DNA of 64,000 bases from Promineifilum sp. (GTDB taxonomy: Bacteria; Chloroflexota; Anaerolineae; Promineifilales; Promineifilaceae): the NCBI GenBank assembly GCA_020634335.1, contig JACKBY010000010.1, positions 1 through 64,000 on the forward strand, in the 5' to 3' direction. Shown here one piece after another: positions 33,961 to 42,122 of this stretch (position 1 is the stretch's first letter; the number at the start of each line of letters is the position of its first letter). The translations under genes were made by a program, and so were the position numbers. The notes under the pieces were generated by a model. It made no database searches. It saw only the letters and a program-made list of their open reading frames with translations, and was not told where the DNA came from.

Positions 33961-34755
33961 CTACTCCTCATCCACCGGCGTGAACAACTCCGCCTCGCGG
34001 CGCAAGCGCTGCAGAAAGTCGGCCGATTTCAGATCGCGCTCCAGGGTATGCGTCAGGTAATCGTGCATCACCCGCTCTATCTCGTGCAGCACGGTCGGCC
34101 GCAGACGCAGCTGGCTGACGGCGTCCCACGGCCGCGTTTGCAGGTAGCGCATCACCTTCACCGCCACGGCCGAGATGGGGCGGGCGTGCGGATCGACCTC
34201 CAGACAATTGGGGCACAGCAAGCCGCCCAGCTCGGCGCTGAAGGCCTGATCCTGCTCGCGAATCGGCTCGCCGCAGTGGAGGCAGTTGAACAGCCGTGGC
34301 TGGAAGCCGGTCAGCGACAGCAAGCGCAGTTCGTAGTAGCGCGCGGGCAGAAGCAGCTCGTCGGCCGGCGCGGCCGCCAGCCAGCCCAGCACGCCGGCCA
34401 GCAGCTCGTAGATATCGCGATGCGGGTCGTCGTCGACAGTGAAACGGTCGAGCAGCTCCACGGCATATGAGGCATAGGTCGCCCGCACCAAATCGTCGCG
34501 CAAGGCCGAGTAGGCTTCCACCATCTCCGCCTGGGTGACGATGTCGAGATCGCGCCCCTCGGCGATCAGGAACTTGCTGCGCATGAACAGCTCCACGTGG
34601 CCGGTCTTGCGGCTTTGCGGCTTGCGCGCGCCCTTGCCGATGGCGCGCACCTTGCCGCGGTCGGCACTGAACAGCGTCAGCAGGCGGTCGGCCTCGCCGA
34701 AATCACTGCGGCGGATGACGACAGCTTCGGTGCGATATGTACGTTCACGTGGCAT
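33961..34755 (-). CDS. recO: DNA repair protein RecO
   Basis: 264 residues. The N-terminal OB fold is clear: YRTEAVVIRRSDFGEADRLLTLFSADRGKVRAIGKGARKPQSR. The helical domain follows, with the zinc site CLHCGEP...LLCPNC in the expected place, and the C-terminal helices end in LERDLKSADFLQRLR. RecO loads RecA onto SSB-coated DNA with RecR in gap repair. It stands alone between the methyltransferase and the tRNA gene. Confidence 0.94.
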   Translation of the reverse strand: MPRERTYRTEAVVIRRSDFGEADRLLTLFSADRGKVRAIGKGARKPQSRKTGHVELFMRSKFLIAEGRDLDIVTQAEMVEAYSALRDDLVRATYASYAVELLDRFTVDDDPHRDIYELLAGVLGWLAAAPADELLLPARYYELRLLSLTGFQPRLFNCLHCGEPIREQDQAFSAELGGLLCPNCLEVDPHARPISAVAVKVMRYLQTRPWDAVSQLRLRPTVLHEIERVMHDYLTHTLERDLKSADFLQRLRREAELFTPVDEE

Positions 34756-34838
34756 GGAGTAAGTCTACCGCAAAAGTGGCTACTGTGCCGAAGAATTTCA
34801 CCCTGAAAACCGGGCTCTCCCCCGGGGCTATCCTCCGT

Positions 34839-34867
34839 TTGCCGCGCCACCCGCCGGCGGCTATAAT
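34839..34867 (+). promoter_or_regulatory. promoter of tRNA-Lys
   Basis: TTGCCG at 34839-34844 and TATAAT at 34862-34867 with a 17-base spacer; the tRNA begins 28 bases downstream. Confidence 0.7.
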
Positions 34868-34894
34868 TCTTGTAGTCGATCCAATCGACCGGCC

Positions 34895-34967
34895 GACTCC
34901 GTAGCTCAATCGGCAGAGCAGGGGACTTTTAATCCCAAGGTTTTGGGTTCGATTCCCAACGGAGTCA
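34895..34967 (+). tRNA. tRNA-Lys (anticodon TTT)
   Basis: 73 bases. Acceptor arm GACTCCG / CGGAGTC with A as discriminator. D arm GCTC/GAGC. Anticodon loop CTTTTAA with anticodon TTT. T arm TTGGG-TTCGATT-CCCAA. CCA is not encoded. The anticodon stem has one G-A mismatch at its outer pair. Confidence 0.96.
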
Positions 34968-34974
34968 TCGCAGA

Positions 34975-35068
34975 AATTAACCACGGATGATCGCGGATGA
35001 CACGGACAAGGACGGGTTGAGCATCAACCCACCCCGCCCGTGAAAGCCGCGTTTTTCCGTGGTTAATT
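34975..35068. repeat. 13-bp inverted repeat around ACGGATGA-type repeats
   Basis: AATTAACCACGGA (34975-34987) and its exact complement TCCGTGGTTAATT (35056-35068) enclose about 68 bases with GATGATCGCGGATGACACGG units. It sits just after the tRNA and could act as its 3' hairpin or be a mobile-repeat relic. Confidence 0.7.
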
Positions 35069-35091
35069 CGTTAATAAGGACTGTTTGGTTC

Positions 35092-35128
35092 ATAAAAACA
35101 AAGCAGCCGCCTCTTGCGAGGCGGCTGC
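35092..35128 (-). terminator. terminator of the candidate small RNA
   Basis: Perfect 11-bp stem GCAGCCGCCTC / GAGGCGGCTGC with a 4-base loop, followed on the minus strand by TTTGTTTTTATG. Confidence 0.9.
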
Positions 35129-35288
35129 CAGTGGATCCGATGCCAGGAGGGGAGCATCTAGACCCGACGGTTGAATCCCGATCGAGGAGGGGGGTGGGAA
35201 ACAACCTGGCCTAGACGGGGTGTTCCAGTCGCGTTTCTCTCGTGCCAGTTTGGGGGAGGAGTTCCTCTTAAACCCGCTAGACTTAAAC
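35092..35288 (-). ncRNA. candidate small RNA with three C-rich CUCCUC-type motifs
   Basis: On the minus strand a strong promoter (TTGCAA 35315-35320, 17-base spacer, TATACT 35292-35297) and a strong terminator (35103-35128 plus T-run) bracket about 195 bases with no protein frame of note. The transcript has GUCUAG near its 5' end that can pair with CUAGAU (35151-35161 region), a CUAGCGGG/CCCGUCUAG stem and a GCCAGG/CCUGGC stem. Exposed runs ACUCCUCCCCC, CACCCCCCUCCUCG and GCUCCCCUCCUGG look like anti-Shine-Dalgarno C-rich motifs used by regulatory RNAs. It does not fit RNase P, SRP RNA or tmRNA. A 6S RNA was considered, but the folding looks like two domains rather than one rod. Confidence 0.6.
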
Positions 35289-35291
35289 AAT

Positions 35292-35320
35292 AGTATAATC
35301 AAGGATATACCAATTTGCAA
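35292..35320 (-). promoter_or_regulatory. promoter of the candidate small RNA
   Basis: TTGCAA (35315-35320) and TATACT (35292-35297), read on the minus strand, with an exact 17-base spacer. Start of transcription is expected near 35284-35288. Confidence 0.75.
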
Positions 35321-35468
35321 GTGGTATTAACGGAAATTAAGTGCGAAGTGGGCCGCAGTTCTATATGATATTCGCTGCCGATTCGAGTTTTTCTCTCTAC
35401 GGATAGGTCAAAATAACGGGTGCGATTACCGGCCGATCAGATGATAGAAAAATTAGGAACAAATACTT

Positions 35469-36308
35469 ATGACAAAGACGTTTAAAGGCCTGTACAAGAT
35501 TAGCCGCCCCCTGTCGACGCTGACCGGCGTGCTGGCCGTCATCCTCGGAGGCTACGTGGCCGGCACCGGGGCATGGGACAAGATCGCCCTGGCCGCGTTG
35601 GCCACGTTGTTGGTTTCGGCCGCCGCCAACGCCTGGAACGACTACCGCGACATCGACATCGACCGGATCAATCAGCCGCAGCGGCCGTTGCCCTCCGGCA
35701 TGGTCAGCCCGCGGGCCGTGCTCATTTTTTCGGTCGTCCTGGCCGTGCTCTCCGTCATCCTGGCCGCGCTCATCAGCCCCACCGCTCTCCTTATCGCCGT
35801 CGCCTCCAACGTCCTGCTCTACATCTATTCCGTGTGGCTCAAGAGCACCGTGCTGCTGGGCAATGCCACCGTGGCCCTCATCTCGGCCATGAGTCCGGTG
35901 TTCGGTGGTGTAGCCGCGGGCAACGTGCGGCCGTCGCTCTGGCTGGGGGCCATCATCTTCGTCGGCATCCTCGGCCGCGAAGTGCTCAAGACGCTGGCCG
36001 ACTACGACGGCGACCAGGCCCACCACGTGCGCACCATCTCCACAGCCATCGGCCCCCGCGCTGCCCGCACCATCTTCTTCTTCCTGCTGGGGGCCACGGC
36101 CATCATCATGCTGGCTCCCTATCTGGTCGGCCACTACCATGCCGTCTATGCCTGGATTGTGGCCCTGGGGGTCTTCCCGGTCGCCATCTACGTCATCATT
36201 CGCGTCACGCGCGAGCGCACCGGCCCGCAACTGGAGCGGCTGAGCCAGTTGCTTAAATACGACTTCTTGATTTGGTTCATCGCCGTCCTGCTGGGCGCGG
36301 CGGTATAA
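35469..36308 (+). CDS. UbiA-family prenyltransferase
   Basis: 279 residues, about eight or nine membrane spans. The first prenyl-diphosphate motif is NAWNDYRDIDIDRINQPQRPLPSG, the N-x-x-x-D-x-x-x-D pattern, followed by PSGMVSP. The second is DYDGDQAHHVRTISTAIGPRAAR. The pattern resembles geranylgeranylglycerol-phosphate or (bacterio)chlorophyll-type synthases rather than UbiA proper. Substrate cannot be told from sequence. Confidence 0.9.
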   Translation: MTKTFKGLYKISRPLSTLTGVLAVILGGYVAGTGAWDKIALAALATLLVSAAANAWNDYRDIDIDRINQPQRPLPSGMVSPRAVLIFSVVLAVLSVILAALISPTALLIAVASNVLLYIYSVWLKSTVLLGNATVALISAMSPVFGGVAAGNVRPSLWLGAIIFVGILGREVLKTLADYDGDQAHHVRTISTAIGPRAARTIFFFLLGATAIIMLAPYLVGHYHAVYAWIVALGVFPVAIYVIIRVTRERTGPQLERLSQLLKYDFLIWFIAVLLGAAV

Positions 36309-36403
36309 TGGAAAACGGCGCGCGAATGGCGCGAATCGACAGGACGCGACGGCAACCCGCCTGAACCGTGCCCTACGATAGCCTATTGTTTAGTGAGAAC
36401 CTT

Positions 36404-37489
36404 ATGCCTTATTATGCCCAGACCATGCCCGGGGTTGAAGAGATCGCCTGGCTCGAAATTCGCAAGCGCCTGAAGGACGCCCACTTCCAGCGCTATCTCT
36501 TCGCCAAGGAACAGAACGGCATCGTCGTCTTTGACTATTCCGGCCCCGCGGCCGATCTACTGAAGCTGCGCACCACCGAAGACGTCTTCATGCAAATCGC
36601 CTACCACGACGAGCTGACCCGTCTGCGGCGCGACCTGCGCGGCCTCCACGACCTGATCGCCAACTCGGAAACCTTCGGCCGCGCCGTCAACGATTACCTG
36701 CGCGTCCGCCGCCTCAGTGCCCCGCCCACCTATCGCGTCATCAGCCGCCAGTATGGCAAGTTCGAGTACTCGCGCAAGGACCTGACCGCCACCGTCTGGC
36801 GCAGCCTCAAGGAACGTTATCCGCGCTGGACACCGGTGGCCGACGACGCCCAGATCGAGGTCTGGGCCAACCTGCTCGGCTCGCAATTACTGATCGGCAT
36901 GCGCCTCAGCGACCGCACGATGCGCCACCGCTTCGAGCGTAAGGTCGAGCTGCCGGCATCGTTACGGCCGTCGGTGGCCGCGGCCATGGTCTTTCTGACC
37001 GACCCGCAGCCCGGCGACGTTTTCCTCGACCCCATGGCCGGCAGCGGGACGATCCTCTACGAGCGGCAGCAAGCCGGCAAGTTCGCCGCGCTGCTGGGTG
37101 GCGACATCGATCCGGAGCGCGTCGACGCCGCCCGCAAGAACGTGCGCGGCACGCGCAAGAAACCGACCGCCGGGGACAAACTGCCCGACATCCGCCAGTG
37201 GGACGCCCGCCACCTGCCGCTCGAGGACGCCTCCGTCGACAAGATCGCCACCAATCCACCCTTCGGCAAGCAACTGCGCGGCACGCAGACCCCGGCCAAG
37301 CTCTACCCACCGATTCTGGCCGAGTTGCAGCGTGTCGTGCGCCCCGGCGGCCGCATCGTGCTGCTGACCAGCGAGTACGACCTCATCAAGGAGGAAGTGC
37401 GCAAGCTGCCGCGCCTGACGATTACCACCGGCTATTCTGTGGCCGTGCTGGGGGTCTGGGGCCGCATCTACATCATCGATGTGGCCTGA
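36404..37489 (+). CDS. THUMP-domain RNA methyltransferase
   Basis: 361 residues from ATG 36404 (MPYYAQTMPGVEEIAWLEI); an ATG 36 bases upstream is in frame but adds unconserved residues. The N-terminal THUMP region precedes a Rossmann methyltransferase: FLTDPQPGDVFLDPMAGSGTILYE (SAM motif), GGDIDPERVDAARKN, and motif IV IATNPPFGKQL, the N-P-P-F/Y type of base N-methyltransferases such as RlmL/TrmN (Trm14). Target either G in 23S rRNA or G6 in tRNA. Confidence 0.9.
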   Translation: MPYYAQTMPGVEEIAWLEIRKRLKDAHFQRYLFAKEQNGIVVFDYSGPAADLLKLRTTEDVFMQIAYHDELTRLRRDLRGLHDLIANSETFGRAVNDYLRVRRLSAPPTYRVISRQYGKFEYSRKDLTATVWRSLKERYPRWTPVADDAQIEVWANLLGSQLLIGMRLSDRTMRHRFERKVELPASLRPSVAAAMVFLTDPQPGDVFLDPMAGSGTILYERQQAGKFAALLGGDIDPERVDAARKNVRGTRKKPTAGDKLPDIRQWDARHLPLEDASVDKIATNPPFGKQLRGTQTPAKLYPPILAELQRVVRPGGRIVLLTSEYDLIKEEVRKLPRLTITTGYSVAVLGVWGRIYIIDVA

Positions 37490-37495
37490 TCCTCG

Positions 37496-38002
37496 ATGAC
37501 CACGCCCACCGATTCGCCCCATCCCGTCCAGCGATTCGTGCGCGGCCTCATCGCCACACGCCCGGCAGCCCGGCTGCTGGCGCACACCATTCCTCACATT
37601 GACCGGGCCGTCTTTCGTCTCAGCGGCGGCCGGACGACGGCCGCCGCCCTGTTCACCGGCCTGCCCATCCTGACCCTGACCACCACCGGAGCCAAGAGCG
37701 GCCGGCCGCGCGCCGTCACGCTGGTTGGCATCCCCGACGGCGAACGTATCATCCTCATCGCCTCGAATTGGGGACAGGCGAGCAATCCGGCGTGGTACTA
37801 CAACGTGAAGGGTTATCCACAAGTCACCGTCAGTCGTGACGGGCGCACGGATGCCTACACAGCGCGGGAGTTATCAGGGCAGCAAAGGGAAACCGCCTGG
37901 GCGCGGGCCGTGGCACTCTATCCGGGGTATCGTGGTTACGCGGCGCGAGCGGGTGGGCGGACGATACCGGTCATTATGCTGGAACCACGAGGAGCGAACT
38001 AA
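37496..38002 (+). CDS. nitroreductase/deazaflavin-dependent oxidoreductase family
   Basis: 168 residues, split-barrel fold of the Ddn/Rv3547 group. The features are ILTLTTTGAKSGRPRAVTLVGIPDGERIILIASNWGQASNPAWYYNVKGYPQVTV. In this group the TTGAKSGRPR stretch binds the F420 or flavin phosphate. Cofactor preference (F420 or FMN) is not certain from sequence. It follows the THUMP methyltransferase by 6 bases and ends directly at the next start. Confidence 0.88.
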   Translation: MTTPTDSPHPVQRFVRGLIATRPAARLLAHTIPHIDRAVFRLSGGRTTAAALFTGLPILTLTTTGAKSGRPRAVTLVGIPDGERIILIASNWGQASNPAWYYNVKGYPQVTVSRDGRTDAYTARELSGQQRETAWARAVALYPGYRGYAARAGGRTIPVIMLEPRGAN

Positions 38003-38269
38003 ATGTCCTGGGAACTACTGATCGAAATCGGCGGCTGGGTCGGCACGGCCGCCCTACTCCTGGCCTATGGCCTCGTCTCCACGCGGCGGCTGGCCGGCGA
38101 CAGCACCGCCTATCAGGCGCTCAACCTCGCCGGTGGCGTGCTGGTGCTGGTCAATTCGTTTTACCACGGCGCGATGCCCTCGGTGGCGGTCAACGTCTTC
38201 TGGATCGCCATCGCCGTGTTTGCGTTGAGCCGGGTATTCTTGAAGGCCGGCGGAACGGAACACCGTTAA
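38003..38269 (+). CDS. small three-span membrane protein (CBU_0592-like)
   Basis: 88 residues with three membrane spans: LLIEIGGWVGTAALLLAYGLVS, AYQALNLAGGVLVLVNSFYHGA, and VAVNVFWIAIAVFALSRVFL. The pattern of GW, an LN-GG stretch, YHGAMPSVAVNVFW matches the CBU_0592 family of unknown function. The ATG follows the previous stop with no gap. Confidence 0.82.
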   Translation: MSWELLIEIGGWVGTAALLLAYGLVSTRRLAGDSTAYQALNLAGGVLVLVNSFYHGAMPSVAVNVFWIAIAVFALSRVFLKAGGTEHR

Positions 38270-38308
38270 ATACCGATCCCATCCGGTGAAGCCGCATCCT
38301 GCCCGTGT

Positions 38309-39142
38309 CTAATTCTTTTCCAGCACCTCATCTACCCCCCACAGCGACACGCGCAACAACCGCGATGCCATCCCCACGTCCATGCGGCAATCCAGCGGCC
38401 AGCGCCCGCTCTCGTCCGGCGCTAATGTCAGCGTCTCCCGCGCCGTCATGCCCCACCAGTCCAGCAACCGCAGCCCAAACGCCGCCCGCGTCATGGCTTG
38501 CCGCCCGGCGACGTTGAGGATCCCGCGATAAGGATGATCGACTAGCTCCAAGCAGGCCCGGCATAAGGTCTCCACCCACACCGGATTGCGAATCTGGTTG
38601 GTGAACAGCGTCACCGGCCGCCCCGCCCGCAGCGCCGCGGCCATCCACGCCGTACCGTTGTCCATCTCCTCCAGACCATAGATGAGCGACGTGCGCACGA
38701 TGACCGCGTTGGGATGGCCGGCGACAATCGCCTCGGCCGCCGCCTTGGCCCGGCCATACTCATTGAGCGGCGCGGGCGCGGCCGTCTCGTCGTAGGGCGC
38801 ATCCCTTCCGTCGAAGACGGAGTCGGTAGAGAGGTGGATCAACCGTGCCCCAACGGCCGCCGTGGCCTCGGCCACGTGGCGCGTCCCCTCCACGATGACC
38901 GCCGTCATATCCGGCGTGCGGTTGGAGCCGGCCGTATGGATAACGGCATCGGGGGTGAAGTCGGTCACGAAGCGGGTCACGGCCGGGCCATCGCGCAGAT
39001 CGAGCGTCACGCCCTGCGGCAAAGCCAACGGATCGGCCGAGAAGGCCGTGTAGCCAAATGAACCCGGGAAGCTTTCGGCCGCCAGTCGCACCAAATGCCG
39101 CCCCAGATAGCCGCTACCGCCGGTGATGAGGAGACGATTCAT
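38309..39142 (-). CDS. SDR-family NAD(P)-dependent sugar-nucleotide reductase (RmlD-like)
   Basis: 277 residues. LLITGGSGYLGRHLVRLA is the nucleotide-binding glycine motif. LIHLSTDSVFDGRDAPYDETAAPAPLNEYGRAKAAAE carries the Ser and the YxxxK catalytic pair, in the order typical of dTDP-4-dehydrorhamnose reductase. It lacks an N-terminal fusion. It is not next to other rmlABC genes, so the substrate is inferred only from the family. Confidence 0.88.
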   Translation of the reverse strand: MNRLLITGGSGYLGRHLVRLAAESFPGSFGYTAFSADPLALPQGVTLDLRDGPAVTRFVTDFTPDAVIHTAGSNRTPDMTAVIVEGTRHVAEATAAVGARLIHLSTDSVFDGRDAPYDETAAPAPLNEYGRAKAAAEAIVAGHPNAVIVRTSLIYGLEEMDNGTAWMAAALRAGRPVTLFTNQIRNPVWVETLCRACLELVDHPYRGILNVAGRQAMTRAAFGLRLLDWWGMTARETLTLAPDESGRWPLDCRMDVGMASRLLRVSLWGVDEVLEKN

Positions 39143-39205
39143 CTAACGCCGGGTCGCAAGAACGCCAATTTAGCACCACTCCCTTTGTATCTTGGCGTCC
39201 GGACG

Positions 39206-39916
39206 TTATAAATCTTCCATGTCAGGAAGAGACTCGGCCCGCGCCAGCGCCTCAGCCGCCGCCGCCTGAGCCGCCGCCTGCTTGCTGCGGCCGCGCCCCT
39301 CGCCCCAGTCCTCGTTGCCGACCAGCACCCGCACAGTGAACGTCTTGGCGTGGTCCGGCCCCTCGCTGTCGATGACACGATAATAAGGAGTCGCGTTGAA
39401 CCGCGCCTGGGCCCACACCTGGAACTCGCTCTTGGCGTCTTTTTGCAAGTCCCCCGCCCGGATCAGCTCCAGCATTGGCTTGACGTAGCCCTCGACGATC
39501 GGCCGTGTCCGTTCCAGTCCGCGATCCAGATAAATCGCCCCGATGACCGCCTCGAAGGTAGCACACAGCAAAGGCGTGCGGTCGCGGCCGCCGCTCTCCT
39601 CTTCGCCATAGCCCAGCCGCAGATAGCGGCCCAGGTCCACCGCCCGCGCGAACTGGGCCAGCGTCTCGGCCCGCACCAGCGCCGCCCGCAGCGCGGTCAG
39701 CTCGCCTTCATCCAACTCCGGATAGCGATTATACAGATACCCGGCGACGATGAAGTCAATAACCGCATCCCCCAGGAACTCCAGCCGTTCATTGTCTTCC
39801 AGGCTGGAGCCGGCGTTCTCATTCAGATAGGACCGATGGGTCAGGGCGCGGGCCAACAGCGAAAAGTCGCCGAATTCCACGCCCAACCGTTCGCCTAATT
39901 CCAACAAATCATCCAT
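39206..39916 (-). CDS. rnc: ribonuclease III
   Basis: 236 residues from ATG 39914-39916. Signature NERLEFLGDAVIDFIVAGYLY is the RNase III active-site box. LCATFEAVIGAIYLDRG carries the second metal cluster. The double-stranded RNA-binding domain has DAKSEFQVWAQARF and GRGRSKQAAAQAAAAEAL. It processes rRNA precursors. It lies 16 bases downstream of fabF, a common fabF-rnc neighbourhood. Confidence 0.96.
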   Translation of the reverse strand: MDDLLELGERLGVEFGDFSLLARALTHRSYLNENAGSSLEDNERLEFLGDAVIDFIVAGYLYNRYPELDEGELTALRAALVRAETLAQFARAVDLGRYLRLGYGEEESGGRDRTPLLCATFEAVIGAIYLDRGLERTRPIVEGYVKPMLELIRAGDLQKDAKSEFQVWAQARFNATPYYRVIDSEGPDHAKTFTVRVLVGNEDWGEGRGRSKQAAAQAAAAEALARAESLPDMEDL

Positions 39917-39932
39917 CGGGGTTCGCGTGACC

Positions 39933-41183
39933 TTATTCTTCAAACGCCTTGATGACCAGCACGGAATTGTGCCCGCCGAAGCCGAAGGCATTGTTGAGGC
40001 ACACGCGCACGTGACCCGGCCGGGCGGCGTTGGGCACGTAATCCAGGTCGCAGGCCGGATCGGGCGTCGTGTAATTGATCGTCGGCGGCAAAATCTGATC
40101 GCGAATCGCCAGCGTGCAAAATACGGTCTCGATGGCCCCGGTCGCCCCCATGATGTGGCCGGTCATCGACTTGGTCGAGCTGACGGCCGTATGGTAGGCG
40201 TGTTCGCCCAGAGCGGCCTTGATGGCCGACGTCTCGGCCGCGTCATTGAGCGGCGTCGCCGTGCCGTGGGCGCTGATGTAGTCCACGTCTTCCGGCCGCA
40301 AGCCGGCGTCGGCCAGCGCCTTGCGGATGGCCCGCGCCGCGCCTGAGCCGTCGTCGGGCGGCGCAGTGATGTGATAGGCGTCGGTCGTCTGACCGTAGCC
40401 GGCGATCTCGGCCAGGATAGCCGCCCCGCGCGCCCGGGCGTGCTCCAGACTCTCCAGCACCAGCATCCCCGCCCCTTCGCCAATGACCAACCCGTCGCGG
40501 TTGGCGTCGAACGGTTGCGGCGCGCCGCTCGACTGGGTGGAGGCTGCCCCCGCCCGCTCGAAGCCGCCGATGGCAATGGAAGTCAGAATGCTCTCCGACC
40601 CGCCGGTCAACACGACATCCAGTTCGCCGTAACGAATAGCCCGATAGGCGTGGCCCACGGCGTCGTTACCCGCCGCGCAGGCGGTGGTGATCGTCGTCGA
40701 CGGCCCAATGATGCCGTAGTCAATAGCCAGCATCCCCGCCGCGCCGTTGGGCATGATCATCGTGATGGCGAACGGACTCAGCCGCCGTAACCCGCCGTCG
40801 TGGAGGATAGCCTCCTGCTCGATGATCGTCCGCATGCCGCCGATGCCGGTGCCCAGCGTGATGCCCATGCGCTCCGGGTCCTCTTCGTCAAGGTTCAAAT
40901 CCGCCTGCCGCATGGCCTCGTTGGCGGCCACCGTCGCCAGTTGCTGGGAACGGTCGCGGCGGCGGGCGTCTTTGCGATCCATGTAGGCTGCCGGATCGAA
41001 GTCCTTGACCTCGCACAGGCCGCCGATGGTGTGGTGGGGGTTATCAACCAGCGTGATAGGCCCCAGACCCGACTTGCCGCTCAGGATCGCCGACCAGGTA
41101 TCGGGCACGTTGTGGCCCAGGGGGGTGATTAGCCCAACGCCGGTCACCACGACGCGGCGGCGCGCTCCATCGCCATTGTTCAT
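39933..41183 (-). CDS. fabF: beta-ketoacyl-ACP synthase II
   Basis: 416 residues from ATG 41181-41183 (MNNGDGARRRVVVTGVGLITPLG), with TTGGAG 9 bases ahead. The nucleophile is Cys in ITTACAAGNDAVGHAYRAI, with the two His in ISAHGTATPLNDAAE and SSTKSMTGHIMGATGAIE, and the ending NNAFGFGGHNSVLVIK. It elongates acyl-ACP in fatty-acid synthesis. Followed by rnc; the moaD-moaE fusion gene ends 17 bases before its start. Confidence 0.96.
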   Translation of the reverse strand: MNNGDGARRRVVVTGVGLITPLGHNVPDTWSAILSGKSGLGPITLVDNPHHTIGGLCEVKDFDPAAYMDRKDARRRDRSQQLATVAANEAMRQADLNLDEEDPERMGITLGTGIGGMRTIIEQEAILHDGGLRRLSPFAITMIMPNGAAGMLAIDYGIIGPSTTITTACAAGNDAVGHAYRAIRYGELDVVLTGGSESILTSIAIGGFERAGAASTQSSGAPQPFDANRDGLVIGEGAGMLVLESLEHARARGAAILAEIAGYGQTTDAYHITAPPDDGSGAARAIRKALADAGLRPEDVDYISAHGTATPLNDAAETSAIKAALGEHAYHTAVSSTKSMTGHIMGATGAIETVFCTLAIRDQILPPTINYTTPDPACDLDYVPNAARPGHVRVCLNNAFGFGGHNSVLVIKAFEE

Positions 41184-41200
41184 AAATAAACTCCAAGCTG

Positions 41201-41938
41201 CTAATTGTCTTCCATCGTCGGCCGGTAGTGACCCTCGATCCACACGCTGCGGTCAGCGCCAACTTCCTTCTTCCAGACCGGCACGATCTCCTTGAGACGA
41301 TCAATACCATAACGGGCGGCCTCGAAGACGCCGATATCGCGGTGCGCCCCGGCGCAGGCCACGAAGGTTGTGTTCTCGCCCACACCCAGGCGGCCGATGC
41401 GCTGCACCAGCGCCACGCCGCGCACCTCCGGCCAGCGCGCCCATATCTCGCGGGCGATCTGGGCCATCTTTTCCTCGGCCATCGCCCCATAGGCTTCGTA
41501 GTCCAGGTGCACTGTCTCCGAGGGCAACCCATCGCGTTGCGTCCGGCCGCGCACGAAGCCGGTGAAGCTGACCACTGCGCCGATCTCCGGCCCGGTCAGG
41601 CGCGCGTGGATGGCCTCGATGTCCAGCGTCGCATCGGTAACCGCAAAATAGGTGGGCCGCGCCGGCTCCGCGGCCGGCTGGTCGGGAACGCTGCCGCCGC
41701 TGACCGGTGGAAAGATCGCCACTTCGTCTGTTGAACCCACTGGCGTCTCCGACCCGGCAAAAGCCCGGTTGACCGCCACCAGCGCCGACCGCAAAGCTGG
41801 GGCCAGCGCCGGATAGTCGGCCCCCACCGCGTCGAGCAGGGCGGCCACCGTCGTCGGGTCGGCCGGCAGCGCAACCCGGATACGGTCGCTCTGCGCCCGA
41901 TCCTTCAACGTGGCAAACAGGCGAATCTCTATCTCCAT
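41201..41938 (-). CDS. MoaD-MoaE fusion, molybdopterin synthase
   Basis: 245 residues. The first 80 are MoaD, ubiquitin-like (EIEIRLFATLKDRAQSDRIRVALP, VNRAFAGSETPVGSTDEVAIFPPVSGG). The MoaD C-terminal Gly-Gly is internal here (VSGGSVPDQ). From about residue 95 comes MoaE: ALVSFTGFVR-like segment GAVVSFTGFVRGRTQ, VHLDYEAYGAMAEEKMAQI, VALVQRIGRLGVGENTTFVACAGAHR and VPVWKKEV with the catalytic Lys. Mycobacterial MoaX has the same architecture and is cut after the Gly-Gly. Cleavage is likely needed here too. Confidence 0.93.
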   Translation of the reverse strand: MEIEIRLFATLKDRAQSDRIRVALPADPTTVAALLDAVGADYPALAPALRSALVAVNRAFAGSETPVGSTDEVAIFPPVSGGSVPDQPAAEPARPTYFAVTDATLDIEAIHARLTGPEIGAVVSFTGFVRGRTQRDGLPSETVHLDYEAYGAMAEEKMAQIAREIWARWPEVRGVALVQRIGRLGVGENTTFVACAGAHRDIGVFEAARYGIDRLKEIVPVWKKEVGADRSVWIEGHYRPTMEDN

Positions 41939-41999
41939 AAACTCACTAACGTCACGCTTGTAGTAACCCTCAACCAGGGCCCGCGATGCGCGCGCACCG

Positions 42000-42122
42000 C
42001 GAGTGACGAATGACGAGTGGCAAGTGACGAATTAGGATCGTTCAACTAAACCCCACACACTTTCTCCACCCGCTACTCTCCAATTCTTAACCCGTAGCTC
42101 GTCATTCGTTATTTGTCACTCC
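42000..42122. repeat. inverted GTGACGAATGACGAG repeat
   Basis: 42000-42033 holds direct units CGAGTGACGAATGACGAG and AAGTGACGAATT. 42094-42121 holds the complement (GCTCGTCATTCGTTATTTGTCACTC). Together they could form a long hairpin that fills the gap between moaC and moaD-moaE. Confidence 0.8.

Noticed and set aside
34745..34984. Minus-strand frame across the tRNA-Lys gene
   Set aside because: Overlaps a clear tRNA and has no motifs.
35090..35320. 76-codon minus-strand frame across the small RNA
   Set aside because: Starts upstream of the mapped -10/-35 geometry, lacks a ribosome site and is Pro/Ser-rich without a family; RNA interpretation is better.
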